The notes under the pieces: generated by a model
Told to the model about the DNA's origin: nothing
The model's input: the letters and a program-made list of their open reading frames with translations, nothing else
The model's database searches: none
Position numbers and translations under genes: made by a program
Shown: positions 11,886 through 24,077 of the stretch, piece by piece
How positions within the stretch are numbered: the first letter of the stretch is position 1
Layout: each line of letters begins with the position of its first letter
Assembly (NCBI GenBank): GCA_022376925.1
Contig: JAIOJX010000025.1
Coordinates: forward strand, 185,565,801-185,629,800
Direction: 5' to 3'
Source: Tragulus kanchil
Lineage: Eukaryota; Chordata; Mammalia; Artiodactyla; Tragulidae
Length of the DNA stretch: 64,000 nucleotides

Positions 11886-12057
11886 GGACTTCGCAGGCGG
11901 CTCAGGGGCTAAGGCTCTGGCTCCCCGTGCGAGGGGCCAGGGCTCAACCCCTGGTCAGGGAACCAGACCCCACATGCCGCGGCCCAGTTCACAGGCAGCA
12001 GCCAAGGCCCTGCTCAGCCAAATAATTTAATTAAGCAAATAAAAGATATTTTTTAAA
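11886..12057 (+). mobile_element. CHR-type SINE, copy 1
   Basis: GGGGACTTCGCAGGCGGCTC, AACCCCTGGTCAGGGAACC, CCCACATGCCGCGGCC and an A/T-rich tail. Flanks AAATCACAGTGC and AAATTATGGTGC look like a decayed target-site duplication. Confidence 0.8.
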
Positions 12058-12478
12058 AAATTATGGTGCAGTAACTTTAAAGACTCAGTATGTGCCAGCA
12101 TTTACACCTAGTGAGGCACGCATTACATGAAAGGCAAACCTGGTAAAAGCCGGAAGACAGGGACGGGGGAGGGTTGGCCCTGCCCAGGGAACCGACTGGG
12201 CTCAGTCCCCCCCACACGGAAGGCCCTAAGACGACTGACACCAGGGCTCAGTCTGCACACGAGGCTCTCTTTCTCCTCCTCCGCCTACGCCGGGAGGGAA
12301 AGTGCCCTTTCCGGCCTGACGCCTGTTTCCGTAAAGAATTGTACGAGGGCACAGCCACGCCACTCACTGCCATGTGGCCAGAGCCGCGCTCACGCGAGGA
12401 GAGCACGGTGAAGTGGCCGCAACCGCGAGCCAAAGCCTGAAACACCGACGGTGCGACCCTTCACGGGACGGGGCTGCG

Positions 12479-12876
12479 GCTGCTCAGGGGCCCGGTCATG
12501 GCCGACTCTCTGTGACTCCACGGACGGCAGCGCGCCAGGCCTCCCTGGCCCTCACCAGCTCGTGGACTTGGCTCAGACTCACGTCCGATCCACAGGCCAC
12601 GCCATCCACCCATCTCTCCTCCTGCCCTCCGTCTTTCCCGCAGCAGGGTCTCTGCCCTCCCGACCCCTCTTCGCTCAGGTGGCCCAAGTGCTGCAGCTTC
12701 AGCTTCAGCGTCAGCGTCAGCCCTTCCCGTGAACACCCGGGGCTGGTATTCTTTAAGACGGACTGGTCTGATCCTCCTGCCGTCGAGCTCAATTCAACGC
12801 AGTCCAGTCACTCTCATCAAAGCCATGGTCTTCCCAGTAGTCAGCTATGGATGTGAGAGTTGGACCTCTTGACCAA
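12479..12876 (-). mobile_element. BovB 3' fragment with inverted 5' piece, copy 2
   Basis: Duplicate of 11385-11782 through duplication 2. Confidence 0.85.
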
Positions 12877-12979
12877 GGGATTCTCAAAAGACACAGAGTA
12901 ACCGTGAAATACTCAGTCCACTTGTGACAGTTCTGATTAGATGGACAAGAAAAAATTCGTTTTAAAAATCACAGTGCGG

Positions 12980-13151
12980 GGACTTCGCAGGCGGCTCAGG
13001 GGCTAAGGCTCTGGCTCCCCGTGCGAGGGGCCAGGGCTCAACCCCTGGTCAGGGAACCAGACCCCACATGCCGCGGCCCAGTTCACAGGCAGCAGCCAAG
13101 GCCCTGCTCAGCCAAATAATTTAATTAAGCAAATAAAAGATATTTTTTAAA
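12980..13151 (+). mobile_element. CHR-type SINE, copy 2
   Basis: Duplicate of 11886-12057 through duplication 2. Confidence 0.8.
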
Positions 13152-13259
13152 AAATTATGGTGCAGTAACTTTAAAGACTCAGTATGTGCCAGCATTTACA
13201 CCTAGTGAGGCACGCATTACATGAAAGGCAAACCTGGTAAAAGCCGGAAGACAGGGACG

Positions 13260-13985
13260 CTGGTGAGAAATGCAGGGTTGGCCCTGCCCCAGGGCAGCCC
13301 TCTGCCGCGGCTCCTGCTGAGCCCCGTCAGGGGAGACGAGGTCCCCGGGGAATCCCCCAGCCTCCGAGCCGGCCTCCTCGTCTTATGGAAACGTGGCCTG
13401 TCCCCCGTCCCTTCAGGGCCCACTCTGTGACAGGCCTCCAGGGGAGAAGCCTGAAGCCTGGCTTCTGAATTAATTAGGCTCCTATCACTGTCGGTGTGCG
13501 AGGCCGAGGCCCCCAGGCTCTTCCTCCATCCCAGCCTCTGGGACAACAGAAGAGGACAGGCCCCCGGGGCCCCGACAGCCGGAGCAGGATGAGGCTCCCG
13601 CTGAGAGGCGGGCCGGGCTGCGGCTGTCCCCCCGCCCCACTCCCGAGCAGATGGAGCCCGGCAGGGTGGTGCCCAGACGGGGAAGGCGTGGGCACCCTGG
13701 TCTGGGTGTCAGTGAGCTGATGGAAGCCTTGTCAGGAAGGGGGCTAGCCTCGCGGGCACTTTCAGCGTTTGGAGCTGCGGTGCCCAGAGTGCTGCAGCGC
13801 GTGGGGACAGGCCTCCCTCCCTGAGCTGAGCAGGAGTACAGACTGTCAACAGCTCTGGGCTTTTTAAATTTCTTTATGTGAAGAACTCAGCACAGAAGAG
13901 GCTTGACTATAACCACCACCATCATGTACTTGTGATCTGTAAGAAAAAAAACTGAAGGATCATCTTCACCTTAGAGAGAAGTGGT
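13260..13985. other. No recognisable gene or repeat
   Basis: G+C-rich to about 13840, then A+T-richer sequence of unknown origin. Confidence 0.35.
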
Positions 13986-13992
13986 AACGGAA

Positions 13993-14215
13993 TGTGTGTG
14001 CTTAGTCACTCAGTCGCGTCCAGCTCTTGCAGCCCTGTGGACTGCAGCCCGCCAGGCTCTGCTGCCCATGGGATTCTCCAGGCAAGAAGACTGGCGCGGG
14101 GTGCTGCTCCTCTCTCCAGGAGATCTTCCCGACCCGGGACAGGACCCGCGTCTCTCACAGCTCCTGTGCTGGCGGGCAGGTACTTTATCAATGGAGCCGG
14201 GAAACAGAGACAGCA
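13993..14215 (-). mobile_element. Bov-tA/BOV-A2 SINE
   Basis: Reverse of the bovine tRNA-Glu/Bov-A element: GTGTGCTTAGTCACTCAGTC at one end, GGGATTCTCCAGGCAAGAAG inside, then GATCTTCCCGACCCGGGAC. Confidence 0.9.
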
Positions 14216-14834
14216 CATGACTTTCCCAACACGGAGCACGCACAGCTCGCAGCAACTACGGCTGCCCCTCCTGCAGAGGACCTGTCCGGCCGCCCTCGTG
14301 TGTCACTTCATGAGACATCAATAAACCTAACGGGGACTGCTGACGTCACTAAGAACTACACACGCCATTAACAATTACTAACGATGTAATCTGCATGGTT
14401 GAAAATTTCATTTCATAGAGCAGAAAACTCTCAGGAAGGGCAAGTAACTTACCTAAGGACACAGAACTATATACAACAGGCTAACACCTCGTTAACAACG
14501 GCTATCTTTCAAAACTATTAGCAATTTTATCAACTACGGGGTCAATAATCTTTGCTTCAATTAAAAAAAAAAGAAACCTGTCTCACCTTATCATTTACCT
14601 AATAGTGTATCCTTCTAAAACAAAATTATTTTTTGAATTAATCCAAAAAGCCCTATTTCTAGAGAGATACTTTCTCTTTGTGAAACCCCCCAAACACACA
14701 CAGTCCACAATCAGGACTTAGCTTTCTGGTTAGATGCTCATGGGCTCCCGGGGTGAGGATCAGAGGTTACGAGATAAACTAAATCATGCTTCACCCCCAC
14801 CACGACTAACCACCTAAAACCAGCCCGACTCACT

Positions 14835-15560
14835 CCAACCGGGAGCTCCCGCGCGGCGTCCGCTCACGCCCCGCAGTCCCTCCGGCCCCTCCCGACCCGC
14901 CTGCAGAGCCACCGCACCGCCACGGGGCCAGCTCCGGCTCCAGCGGGCAGCGCCTGCCAGCGCGCCGGGCACCTCTCCGCTGGAGACGGCTCTGTCTTCG
15001 GCTTAAGGCCGCCTCAGCTTCACTCCCGTCGCCTGGCTTCCGCCGCCGGTTCCATCTCCCCGTCTCCGATCGCTGAAGCCCGCGGCTCTCCTCCGGCAGC
15101 GACCCCTACCCCCGGTGACTGCCTTGGAGCCCATGACTGTAACTCCAGGGGCCTCCCCTGACGTCGGTCTTCAGTGGAGACCTTGACCTCAACTCCAGAC
15201 TCGTGCTTCCGTCTGCCTCCTGTGGGAGCCGGGACTCAGCCAGCCGGCCTGAGTGGGGCTGAAGGGGACGGCGCATCTGGGTGCCAGACCCCCTCTGGGG
15301 CAGACGACCGGAGGCGGAGATAAAGATCCTGAGAGTCAGACGTCGCGGGGAGGGACGAGGAATACAAGCAGCGGGCGGGCAGGGCGGGCGCGGGGCGGCG
15401 GCCGCAGCAGAGTCCACGGCCCGGACGGCAGGAGCGTCTCCAGGTGCGCCGTGGGGCTCGGCCGGCGCGCGGAGTGTCCGCCCGACGGTCCCATCAGGCA
15501 GTCCTGTCTCTGCGTGTTCTCAGGAGTCCTGCTGCCCATGTCTTCTCCCCAACACTCGAT
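14835..15560. promoter_or_regulatory. CpG-rich block, copy 1
   Basis: CpG-dense, repeat-free sequence. The copy at 15934-16659 is an exact duplicate, so only one locus should be counted. It may be an intronic CpG island. Confidence 0.4.
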
Positions 15561-15933
15561 GGCCGCTACACTTGACCCTCAGACTTAGCATGTGCCCCAA
15601 AAGCCATCCCTACCCCCACGTCCCATCCTCCCCACCCCAAGAACAGCACCTCAAGTCTTCTGGAATCCTTGAAGCTGTCCCCGAGACGTCTCTCCCTCAC
15701 GCTCGTCATCCTTCTAAAACAAAATTATTTTTTGAATTAATCCAAAAAGCCCTATTTCTAGAGAGATACTTTCTCTTTGTGAAACCCCCCAAACACACAC
15801 AGTCCACAATCAGGACTTAGCTTTCTGGTTAGATGCTCATGGGCTCCCGGGGTGAGGATCAGAGGTTACGAGATAAACTAAATCATGCTTCACCCCCACC
15901 ACGACTAACCACCTAAAACCAGCCCGACTCACT

Positions 15934-16659
15934 CCAACCGGGAGCTCCCGCGCGGCGTCCGCTCACGCCCCGCAGTCCCTCCGGCCCCTCCCGACCCGCC
16001 TGCAGAGCCACCGCACCGCCACGGGGCCAGCTCCGGCTCCAGCGGGCAGCGCCTGCCAGCGCGCCGGGCACCTCTCCGCTGGAGACGGCTCTGTCTTCGG
16101 CTTAAGGCCGCCTCAGCTTCACTCCCGTCGCCTGGCTTCCGCCGCCGGTTCCATCTCCCCGTCTCCGATCGCTGAAGCCCGCGGCTCTCCTCCGGCAGCG
16201 ACCCCTACCCCCGGTGACTGCCTTGGAGCCCATGACTGTAACTCCAGGGGCCTCCCCTGACGTCGGTCTTCAGTGGAGACCTTGACCTCAACTCCAGACT
16301 CGTGCTTCCGTCTGCCTCCTGTGGGAGCCGGGACTCAGCCAGCCGGCCTGAGTGGGGCTGAAGGGGACGGCGCATCTGGGTGCCAGACCCCCTCTGGGGC
16401 AGACGACCGGAGGCGGAGATAAAGATCCTGAGAGTCAGACGTCGCGGGGAGGGACGAGGAATACAAGCAGCGGGCGGGCAGGGCGGGCGCGGGGCGGCGG
16501 CCGCAGCAGAGTCCACGGCCCGGACGGCAGGAGCGTCTCCAGGTGCGCCGTGGGGCTCGGCCGGCGCGCGGAGTGTCCGCCCGACGGTCCCATCAGGCAG
16601 TCCTGTCTCTGCGTGTTCTCAGGAGTCCTGCTGCCCATGTCTTCTCCCCAACACTCGAT
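15934..16659. promoter_or_regulatory. CpG-rich block, copy 2
   Basis: Duplicate of 14835-15560 through duplication 3. Confidence 0.4.
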
Positions 16660-16959
16660 GGCCGCTACACTTGACCCTCAGACTTAGCATGTGCCCCAAA
16701 AGCCATCCCTACCCCCACGTCCCATCCTCCCCACCCCAAGAACAGCACCTCAAGTCTTCTGGAATCCTTGAAGCTGTCCCCGAGACGTCTCTCCCTCACG
16801 CTCGTCATCCCACCCACTGGCACATCTCACAAAGCGTCCCTTCAAAATATGCCCCGGGCTCCGCTCCTCACCTCCCCCACCACTCCACAGCCCCCACCAC
16901 CAGGAGCCCCCCGCTCACCTCGCTCCTCCCCCTTGGCTGCCGCTCCACTCTCAAACAAT

Positions 16960-17115
16960 TCAGCAAAGAAAAGAAACAGAAAAGGAGCCAACGTCATGAA
17001 TGTCTGGGAACCTGGGCAAAGCGCGTATGCAAAGTCTCAGCACCGTTTCCGCAACTCTTCCGTACATCTGAGTTATTTCAAATGAAAGAGTTACAAAACA
17101 AGAGCCCAAATCACG
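16960..17115 (+). mobile_element. Ancient L1 3'-end-like fragment
   Basis: GCAACTCTTCCGTACATCTG-AGTTATTTCAAATG resembles the 3' ends of old mammalian L1 elements. The match is weak. Confidence 0.35.
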
Positions 17116-17243
17116 ACTCCTTCTGTGGACCGACCACGTGTCCCTCAGCCACGCTGGGGACAACCTCCTTCGGCCCATCTATTGTTTCATGAAACATTAA
17201 CAAGTCCTTGCCTTTCTTATCCTACTGTGCTTGGCAGTGGGAA

Positions 17244-17270
17244 TATTAAATAAATAAATAAATAAATAAA
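17244..17270. repeat. (AAAT)n microsatellite
   Basis: About six TAAA units. Confidence 0.9.
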
Positions 17271-17359
17271 GCGTAGCCAAAGCCAACGGTCTGTCCTCAG
17301 ACAGTTCTCAACTGAACGGGAAGGACAGACACAGGCAGAGAATTCTTAAACAACGTACG

Positions 17360-18640
17360 GAGCCCTTTACAGGGCGGGGGCGGGTGCAGAGCTGCAGGGA
17401 CGGCTGAGAAGACGCGTGGGCTCCCCGAGGTGGCCGCCAGCCGTCCCGCCCCGGCCAGCCTCCCTGCACAGCACGGACGAGGTGCTAACCGAAGCCATCT
17501 TGGCTCCCAGCGCCGTCGTCTCCGGGGGGCTGGTCCTCGGGCTCCGCGGCGCCCACCAGGAAGGGAACACGTGCCGCTCAAGACGCAGGAGCGGAGCGAC
17601 GGGGCAGGGACGCGGCCAGGCAGCCTGGAGGCACCCAAGACCGCGGACACCCAAGCCGTGCTTCTCCTGCTGGAAGCAAGGGCGCGCTCCCAGGCTCCTC
17701 TCGCCACGAAGGGCAGGAGCCGAGCCACTTCCCCTCCGCTCAGCCCTGGTGAGTTCCCTGCGCAGAATGAAACCTCACCACTCACAAGCAGCACAGGACC
17801 CAATAAACCCCAGCCCCGCGGGCGGCTCCAGCCCCAGCCCCGGTCGCTGGGAAGGGAGCGTCCGGCCCCCGTGGCTGCCGGGCGAGGCCGGGGACGAGAG
17901 CGAAGCGGAGTCCCAGGTTTGCGACGCCAGAACCAGACACCCCAAAGAGAGGCCTGAGGGTCGGTGGCCACCACTGGCCTACGGTCTTTAAAAGCACAGT
18001 GTGTGAGTACAGGAGTGCAGGAGGGCTCCAGAATCCAGCAGGCCTGAGTAAGCAGCACGAACAGCGCTCAGTAAGTGAGAGAGCCAGAGACCCAGCTGCG
18101 TCTCACGGTTTAAGCCGTCTTCAAACTCAGGCCCCTCCCTCCAGCCTGAGCCGCGCGAGCACCCCATGGCGCTGCCGGAGAAGGGCAGACGGCACCGCGG
18201 GCGGGGAAGAACGCGCATGCGCCCAAAGGGGCGCTGAGTGCATCCCGCCGCCTTAGACCCACGGGAATGACAGTCTCGACAATGACGACCCTCGTTCCAG
18301 AGCTCGGAACGCCGCGGGGAGACACAGCCGGGAGAGAGCGCGGCCGCGGACCCGGCCGCCCGCCGGAGAGCCGAGGCGCGGACGCTGCCCGGTGGCCGCC
18401 TCTGCTCCGGTCACGCGGCAAAGGCTCCCCCACGCGCGGGTCTGTGCCGCGGGCCTCCTCCTTCACCCCGGGGCCCGCACGCCCATGTACGGAAGCAGGA
18501 GACCCGGACGCGGCCGCCAGCGGACAGGTGCCAGGAAACCAGCACAAAGTGACCGGAGCGGACGGAGTGTGGCGGACGGGGTGGAGTGGCGGGTCGCCTC
18601 TCGGGGAGCCAGGACCTCGGGCCTGCCACTGAGGCAAGCA
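17360..18640. promoter_or_regulatory. CpG-rich block
   Basis: A long CpG-rich stretch with peaks at 17400-17600 and 18150-18560 and no repeats. Frames up to about 250 codons have biased composition and no known domains. Confidence 0.4.
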
Positions 18641-18721
18641 GGTGTCCCCAACGACCACCGTCCCCACCCCCGCTCACTGAGAGAAGGCTCTAACCTAAGG
18701 GGCCTTTAAAAAGCAATATAG

Positions 18722-19039
18722 TGGGCTTCCCTGGTGGCCCAGTGGGCGAGGACACCGCCTTGCAGTGCAAGGGGCGCCGGTTTGATCCCTGGCCTGGGAA
18801 GATCCCACGTGCCGCGGAGCGGCTGGACCCATGTGTCCAATTACCGAGTCGGAGCTCTGGAGCGCATGCGCCCACAGCCGGTGCTCTGCACCGACAGGTG
18901 CCACCGTGATGGGAGGCCCACAGGAGCCAAAGAACAAAGACGGATGAAACTAGACAAATGAACGACCAATAGAAGTGACCCGTCCGCTCCCCTCCCTCCC
19001 CAACCCACCCCCAAAAATAAATAAATAAATAAATCTTTA
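18722..19039 (+). mobile_element. CHR-type tRNA-Glu SINE, full length
   Basis: GGGCTTCCCTGGTGGCCCAG start, box B GGTTTGATCCC, the GAGTCGGAGCTCTGGAGC domain, and an (AAAT)n tail. A perfect 14-bp target-site duplication AAAAAGCAATATAG flanks it. Confidence 0.92.
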
Positions 19040-19113
19040 AAAAAGCAATATAGACAGACCACCAGAATTCCCTTCTGAAGAGACGCCTTGCAACCAACAA
19101 GAAACCAGAAGCA

Positions 19114-19250
19114 GGGGCTTCCCGGGGGGTCCCGCGGCTAAGACGCCACGCTCCCAGTGCAGGGGGTCTGGGTTCGGTCCCTGGTCAGGCAATTAGAGCC
19201 CACGTGCCACAGCTAACACAGCCACATAAATAATTAAATTTTTTTAAAAG
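19114..19250 (+). mobile_element. CHR-type SINE, short form
   Basis: GGGGCTTCCCGGGGGGTCCC, GGTTCGGTCCCTGGTCAGG and an A/T-rich tail. Confidence 0.75.
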
Positions 19251-19369
19251 CAAGACACTGCAAGCGCAACTGCTAAAGCTGAGCAAGCCTCCATGAGTGT
19301 GTAACACACTGCCACGCCTCAGCTCCGCCGGTCGTGCCGCGGCAAGGACGCAGTCAAAGGGAGAGGAAC

Positions 19370-19545
19370 GCCTTCGTCGTGTCCGACTCGTTGCGGCCCC
19401 GTGGACCGCGGCCAGCCAGGCTCCCCTGTCCGTGGAATCCCCCGTCCCCTTCTCCGGGGGCTCTTCCCAGCCCAGGCACGGAACCCAGGCCTCCCGCACC
19501 GCAGGCAGATTCTTCACCCTCCGCGCCGCCAGGGAGGACAAGGAC
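19370..19545 (-). mobile_element. Bov-tA/BOV-A2 SINE
   Basis: CGTCGTGTCCGACTCGTTGC, CCCGTCCCCTTCTCCGGGG, and GCAGGCAGATTCTTCACCCT at the tRNA end. Confidence 0.85.
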
Positions 19546-19559
19546 GCCATAACTCACCG

Positions 19560-21735
19560 AAACAAAAGAACCAACGATGGCGTCAGGTTACGTGGGACGA
19601 CAGGAAGCGCGAGTCACAGTTCAGAGGAGCAGGCCGAGGCGCAGGCTGACTGCAGCGCTACAGAGAACGGGCACCCGGGCCAGAGGCACATTCGCCTCTG
19701 GCCCTGCCTCTGCCTCATCCCAGCGCGAGCGCCCGATCGGGCGACCTCCGCGCGCCCAGCTCCACCGTCGCGGCTGCCGGTCCAGGTCTCAGCACTCGGC
19801 TCCCTGCTGGACTCAGAAGCGTGTCCTCTGAAGCAAGAGCAAAGCTCTATGTGAATGCAGGCTGCGGCCTACTCCACAAGCACACGCGGTCGTGTAACTT
19901 GACCCAGATCACGAGGCGCGTCTGTGAGGCGCGAGACGGGGCCGTCTGTCCGGCCTGGCCTCCCGGGAGCGGGAGGAGGGGCTCGTCCGGGGCAGCCGGG
20001 GCACCTGCTCCTCGGGACCCGTCTCTGCTCCCATCCCCGACAGCCTCCTGACCTCCGGCTCCAGGCAGGGTCACAGCCTCCCCAGGGCTTTCCACCCACG
20101 ATGCAGACACCGCCGTGCCGTGAAGAAGGGGCCCCTCTTCCACCACGTCCTCTCTCACGCTGCCTGGGCTCCACGAGGACCGCGCGGCGGCGGCGGCACA
20201 GCTGACCTCTGCTGGGTCAGCACGAGCCGCGGCCACAGCATGCTGCAGCCTGTGGCCCTGCCTGGCCTCGGGACCACCCCCGAGGAGGGCAGAGGCGGCG
20301 GGAGGCGGCTGGGTACGGTGGGCAGGACTGGCAGCAGCCAGGAGAGGGCCTTCGCTGACCGGGCCGTCCAGCCTCGAGGGAGCAGGGAGCAGGCACGCTC
20401 CCTCGGGTCTCGTGGACATACGAGAGGAGCTGGACCAGCTCTAGCACTCCTTCTAAACACTGAAGTACACTCTGAACCCATGCAAAACAGAAGGCGGTCT
20501 CTTTAACAAATGTTCGTCTCTGGTGTGCAGGGTCCTGCCTGGGCAGTCATTAGACCATCCCGTGTACGTCGGAAGTGTCACACCCCTGTGCAAACGACGA
20601 CCCAGGGCCTGTGCGGCAGAGCTCGCCTCCCGTTCACAGACGTAACACACCCGGTGGCCAGCTGAAGAAGGCCTAAGTGTGCCTACGTAATTTAAAACTA
20701 AAACACGGCCCACCTTTGAGCAACAATGAGAAGACAACCTTCAGATAGCTCTCCTTCAGAACCTGGGTGGCACAAACGAACACTCACACCTTCAGAACAA
20801 TCAGCCACCGGACCTGGCCGGCGGCCCCAGGAGGAGAGGAGACTGAGCCCAGCTGGCAGCGGGGACGGACCAGCGCCCGTGCCCCGGGGGCGCAGCCGGT
20901 CTCAAATCCCAGAGCAGCGCCAGCAAGTCAGAGCTCTCGGTGGCCGAACGCCTAGATCCGCGCCTGCCCCGCCATCTGCTCACCGTCATTCAAGTTCAAA
21001 ATTTACAAGCCTGCTATTAGAGAGCAGGCTTGGTGCTGCATCTGTTGTTCTAAAATTGTGGGTGATGACCAGCCGCACAGCAGCTCCGAGCCACGCCTCA
21101 GACAGAGCCGTACAGTTCTAGATGGAGAATAATTGCCTTTTCATAAAATGACTGTTCTCCCAACGCCTTCTTTAGCCTTATCTGTTTTATAAACGGCAGG
21201 AGAAAATGAAAGGCGTTGCAGAAAACCACCCGCGCCTCTGGACGCAGGACTCGTGAATGGTATTTCAAGCTGCTGGGTTTCTCTCCGCACCTGTGACGCC
21301 GGAGAACAGCGTCTCCTTTGCTATGAGGCTTTCAGAGCCGAAGCGGACACTGCCGCAGTAACGCAGCCGGTGGAGAGCAGGCTCTGGAAGAAATGCAGGG
21401 GTCCTGGTCCCAGCTCTACCCGTGAACCTGCGTGATTCACACACCTGGTCTTAGCCTGCACTTGCACCTGCACCGGGGTTTACAGCCTGAAGCTCTCGCC
21501 TCCAGCAGCCCGGCACATGGCGTCGTGTCCCTCCACGAGAAGCTGGGGCGCGCTTCCGCCAGGCCGCGTGTGTCCCACAGGACCCACCGCAGGCAGGCCA
21601 GCCCCACGCCCGCCCCCAGGAGGTGCACTCGGGATGAAAAGCAGCCAGAGCCACCTGCACTCCCTCAGCTGCTGACACGGTTCCCGCTCCCGTTCAGCTT
21701 TCCCAATGGGGCAGGAGGAAGACAGTAACGGGTTT
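19560..21735. other. No recognisable gene or repeat
   Basis: Mainly G+C-rich. 20985-21240 is less G+C-rich, holds a short hairpin (GCCTGCT/AGCAGGC, 21008-21028) and matches no repeat I know; it is a candidate conserved non-coding element. Confidence 0.35.
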
Positions 21736-21737
21736 GC

Positions 21738-21810
21738 AGCCCATTCATTCAACAGGCATTGATTAATCCACCTGCTGGGCACCGGTGACAAAGCAGTGAA
21801 CACAGGAGAC
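21738..21810 (+). mobile_element. Ancient mammalian interspersed repeat fragment
   Basis: CATTCATTCAACAGGCATTG, then GGGCACCGGTGACAAAGCAG-TGAACA, a common motif of old repeats. The family is not certain. Confidence 0.45.
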
Positions 21811-21864
21811 ACTCATCCCAGCCTTTGGGAGGCGGAGAGGTGGAGACGGACCAACCAAAAGACA

Positions 21865-24077
21865 CCTCAGAGGGCGGGAAACGCTCCAGGGAAGCTGCAG
21901 GAGGAAAGGGGAGATGGACAGTCTACTGCAGAGAGGCTCTTTGTGAAACGTCAACAGAGAGTCCGGCACGGGGGAGGGGCGGGCCAGACGGACGGGAACA
22001 GAAGCCTCTGCAAACGGACACTCTCCTCCCCCCAGGCCTCCCTCCTCCAGATGGGGGGAAGGGGTGTGAGTGCTGCGAAGGGCGGGCACTCGTCAAACGA
22101 GGGCAGCTTCTGATTTCAGGCGTCTGACAGGCCAGCTCGCGCATTTCAAGCAAAAGTCTCTACACCATATGGCCAACGGCTGGATGCCTTTTTAATAAAT
22201 GCTTAAATGTGGGTAAATGTGTTGTTTCTGCGACTGCTCCGTGCCCGCCCGCGCAGCCGGGGCTGACAGACGGTCCCTGCTGGGCTGCCTTTGCCAGCTT
22301 GCCGTAAACAGGCCTCCGCGCCTGCTCTTAATTGCGTATAAACAGCACCAACACCAAACGTGCCGATCAAGGCAGCCGTGCCTTCAGCCCCGCCGTGGCG
22401 ACGGCAGACGAGAGCCGGCCGATCAGACGGCTGTCGGGCAGGTGCTGCGGTGCCCCTCCTTCCGGGCCCCGTGCGGAGCAGGCAGCGCCGGCGTGAGGCA
22501 CACACGGGCCGCACGCTGTTGCTCTTCAGTCGCTGCACCGTGTCCGACCCTTTGTGACTCCATGGACGGCGGCTTGCTCAGACTCACGGCCGCTGACTCA
22601 GTGGGGCCATCCGGCCGTCTCGTCCTCCGCCGTCCCCGTCTCCTTCTGCCTTCTATTTTTCCCAGCATCGGGGTGTCTCCCAGTGACGCTGCTCTTCGCA
22701 GCAGGTGGCCAAAGCACTGGAGCTTCAGGTTCAGCATCCGTCCAAGTATTCAGGGTTGATTTTCCTTAAGATTCTCCAGTCTGATCTCTCTGCTGTCCGA
22801 GGGACTCGCGGGAGGCTGCTCCAGCACCACAGCTCAAAGACATCGACTCTTTGGCGCTCAGCCTTCTTTACGGCCCAGCGCTCACATCCACGCATGGCGA
22901 CTGGGAACGCCATACCTCTGACGATATGGACTTGCCGGCCACGTGATGTCTCTGCTAATCCAGCAAAAGGGACACCCCCTTCCCCCTCAGAGGGCGGGAA
23001 ACGCTCCAGGAAGCTGCAGGAGGAAAGGGAGATGGACAGTCTACTGCAGAGAGGCTCTTTGTGAAACGTCAACAGAGAGTCCGGCACGGGGGAGGGGCGG
23101 GCCAGACGGACGGGAACAGAAGCCTCTGCAAACGGACACTCTCCTCCCCCCAGGCCTCCCTCCTCCAGATGGGGGGAAGGGGTGTGAGTGCTGCGAAGGG
23201 CGGGCACTCGTCAAACGAGGGCAGCTTCTGATTTCAGGCGTCTGACAGGCCAGCTCGCGCATTTCAAGCAAAAGTCTCTACACCATATGGCCAACGGCTG
23301 GATGCCTTTTTAATAAATGCTTAAATGTGGGTAAATGTGTTGTTTCTGCGACTGCTCCGTGCCCGCCCGCGCAGCCGGGGCTGACAGACGGTCCCTGCTG
23401 GGCTGCCTTTGCCAGCTTGCCGTAAACAGGCCTCCGCGCCTGCTCTTAATTGCGTATAAACAGCACCAACACCAAACGTGCCGATCAAGGCAGCCGTGCC
23501 TTCAGCCCCGCCGTGGCGACGGCAGACGAGAGCCGGCCGATCAGACGGCTGTCGGGCAGGTGCTGCGGTGCCCCTCCTTCCGGGCCCCGTGCGGAGCAGG
23601 CAGCGCCGGCGTGAGGCACACACGGGCCGCACGCTGTTGCTCTTCAGTCGCTGCACCGTGTCCGACCCTTTGTGACTCCATGGACGGCGGCTTGCTCAGA
23701 CTCACGGCCGCTGACTCAGTGGGGCCATCCGGCCGTCTCGTCCTCCGCCGTCCCCGTCTCCTTCTGCCTTCTATTTTTCCCAGCATCGGGGTGTCTCCCA
23801 GTGACGCTGCTCTTCGCAGCAGGTGGCCAAAGCACTGGAGCTTCAGGTTCAGCATCCGTCCAAGTATTCAGGGTTGATTTTCCTTAAGATTCTCCAGTCT
23901 GATCTCTCTGCTGTCCGAGGGACTCGCGGGAGGCTGCTCCAGCACCACAGCTCAAAGACATCGACTCTTTGGCGCTCAGCCTTCTTTACGGCCCAGCGCT
24001 CACATCCACGCATGGCGACTGGGAACGCCATACCTCTGACGATATGGACTTCGGCCGGCCACGTGATGTCTCTGCTA
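21865..24077. repeat. Direct tandem duplication 4, unit about 1093 bp
   Basis: Copies are 21865-22957 and 22985-24077. Indels of one base lie near the start (GCTCCAGGG versus GCTCCAGG), and two bases differ near the end (CTTGCCGG versus CTTCGGCCGG). The 27-nt spacer looks like an error-laden copy of the sequence before copy 1. A minus-strand BovB is cut by this duplication. Confidence 0.95.

Larger units (their letters stand above)
11131..13259. repeat. Direct tandem duplication 2, unit 1035 bp
   Basis: Copy 1 is 11131-12165 and copy 2 is 12225-13259 at offset 1094. The 59-nt spacer resembles a ragged version of the sequence that follows copy 2 (shared GGGTTGGCCCTGCCC), as expected for a poor contig end. 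Each copy holds an inverted BovB fragment and a CHR-type SINE. Confidence 0.95.
14609..16810. repeat. Direct tandem duplication 3, unit 1099 bp
   Basis: Copies 14609-15711 and 15708-16810 overlap by four bases (ATCC) at the junction. No difference was seen between them. Each holds a CpG-rich block with identical open frames. Confidence 0.95.
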
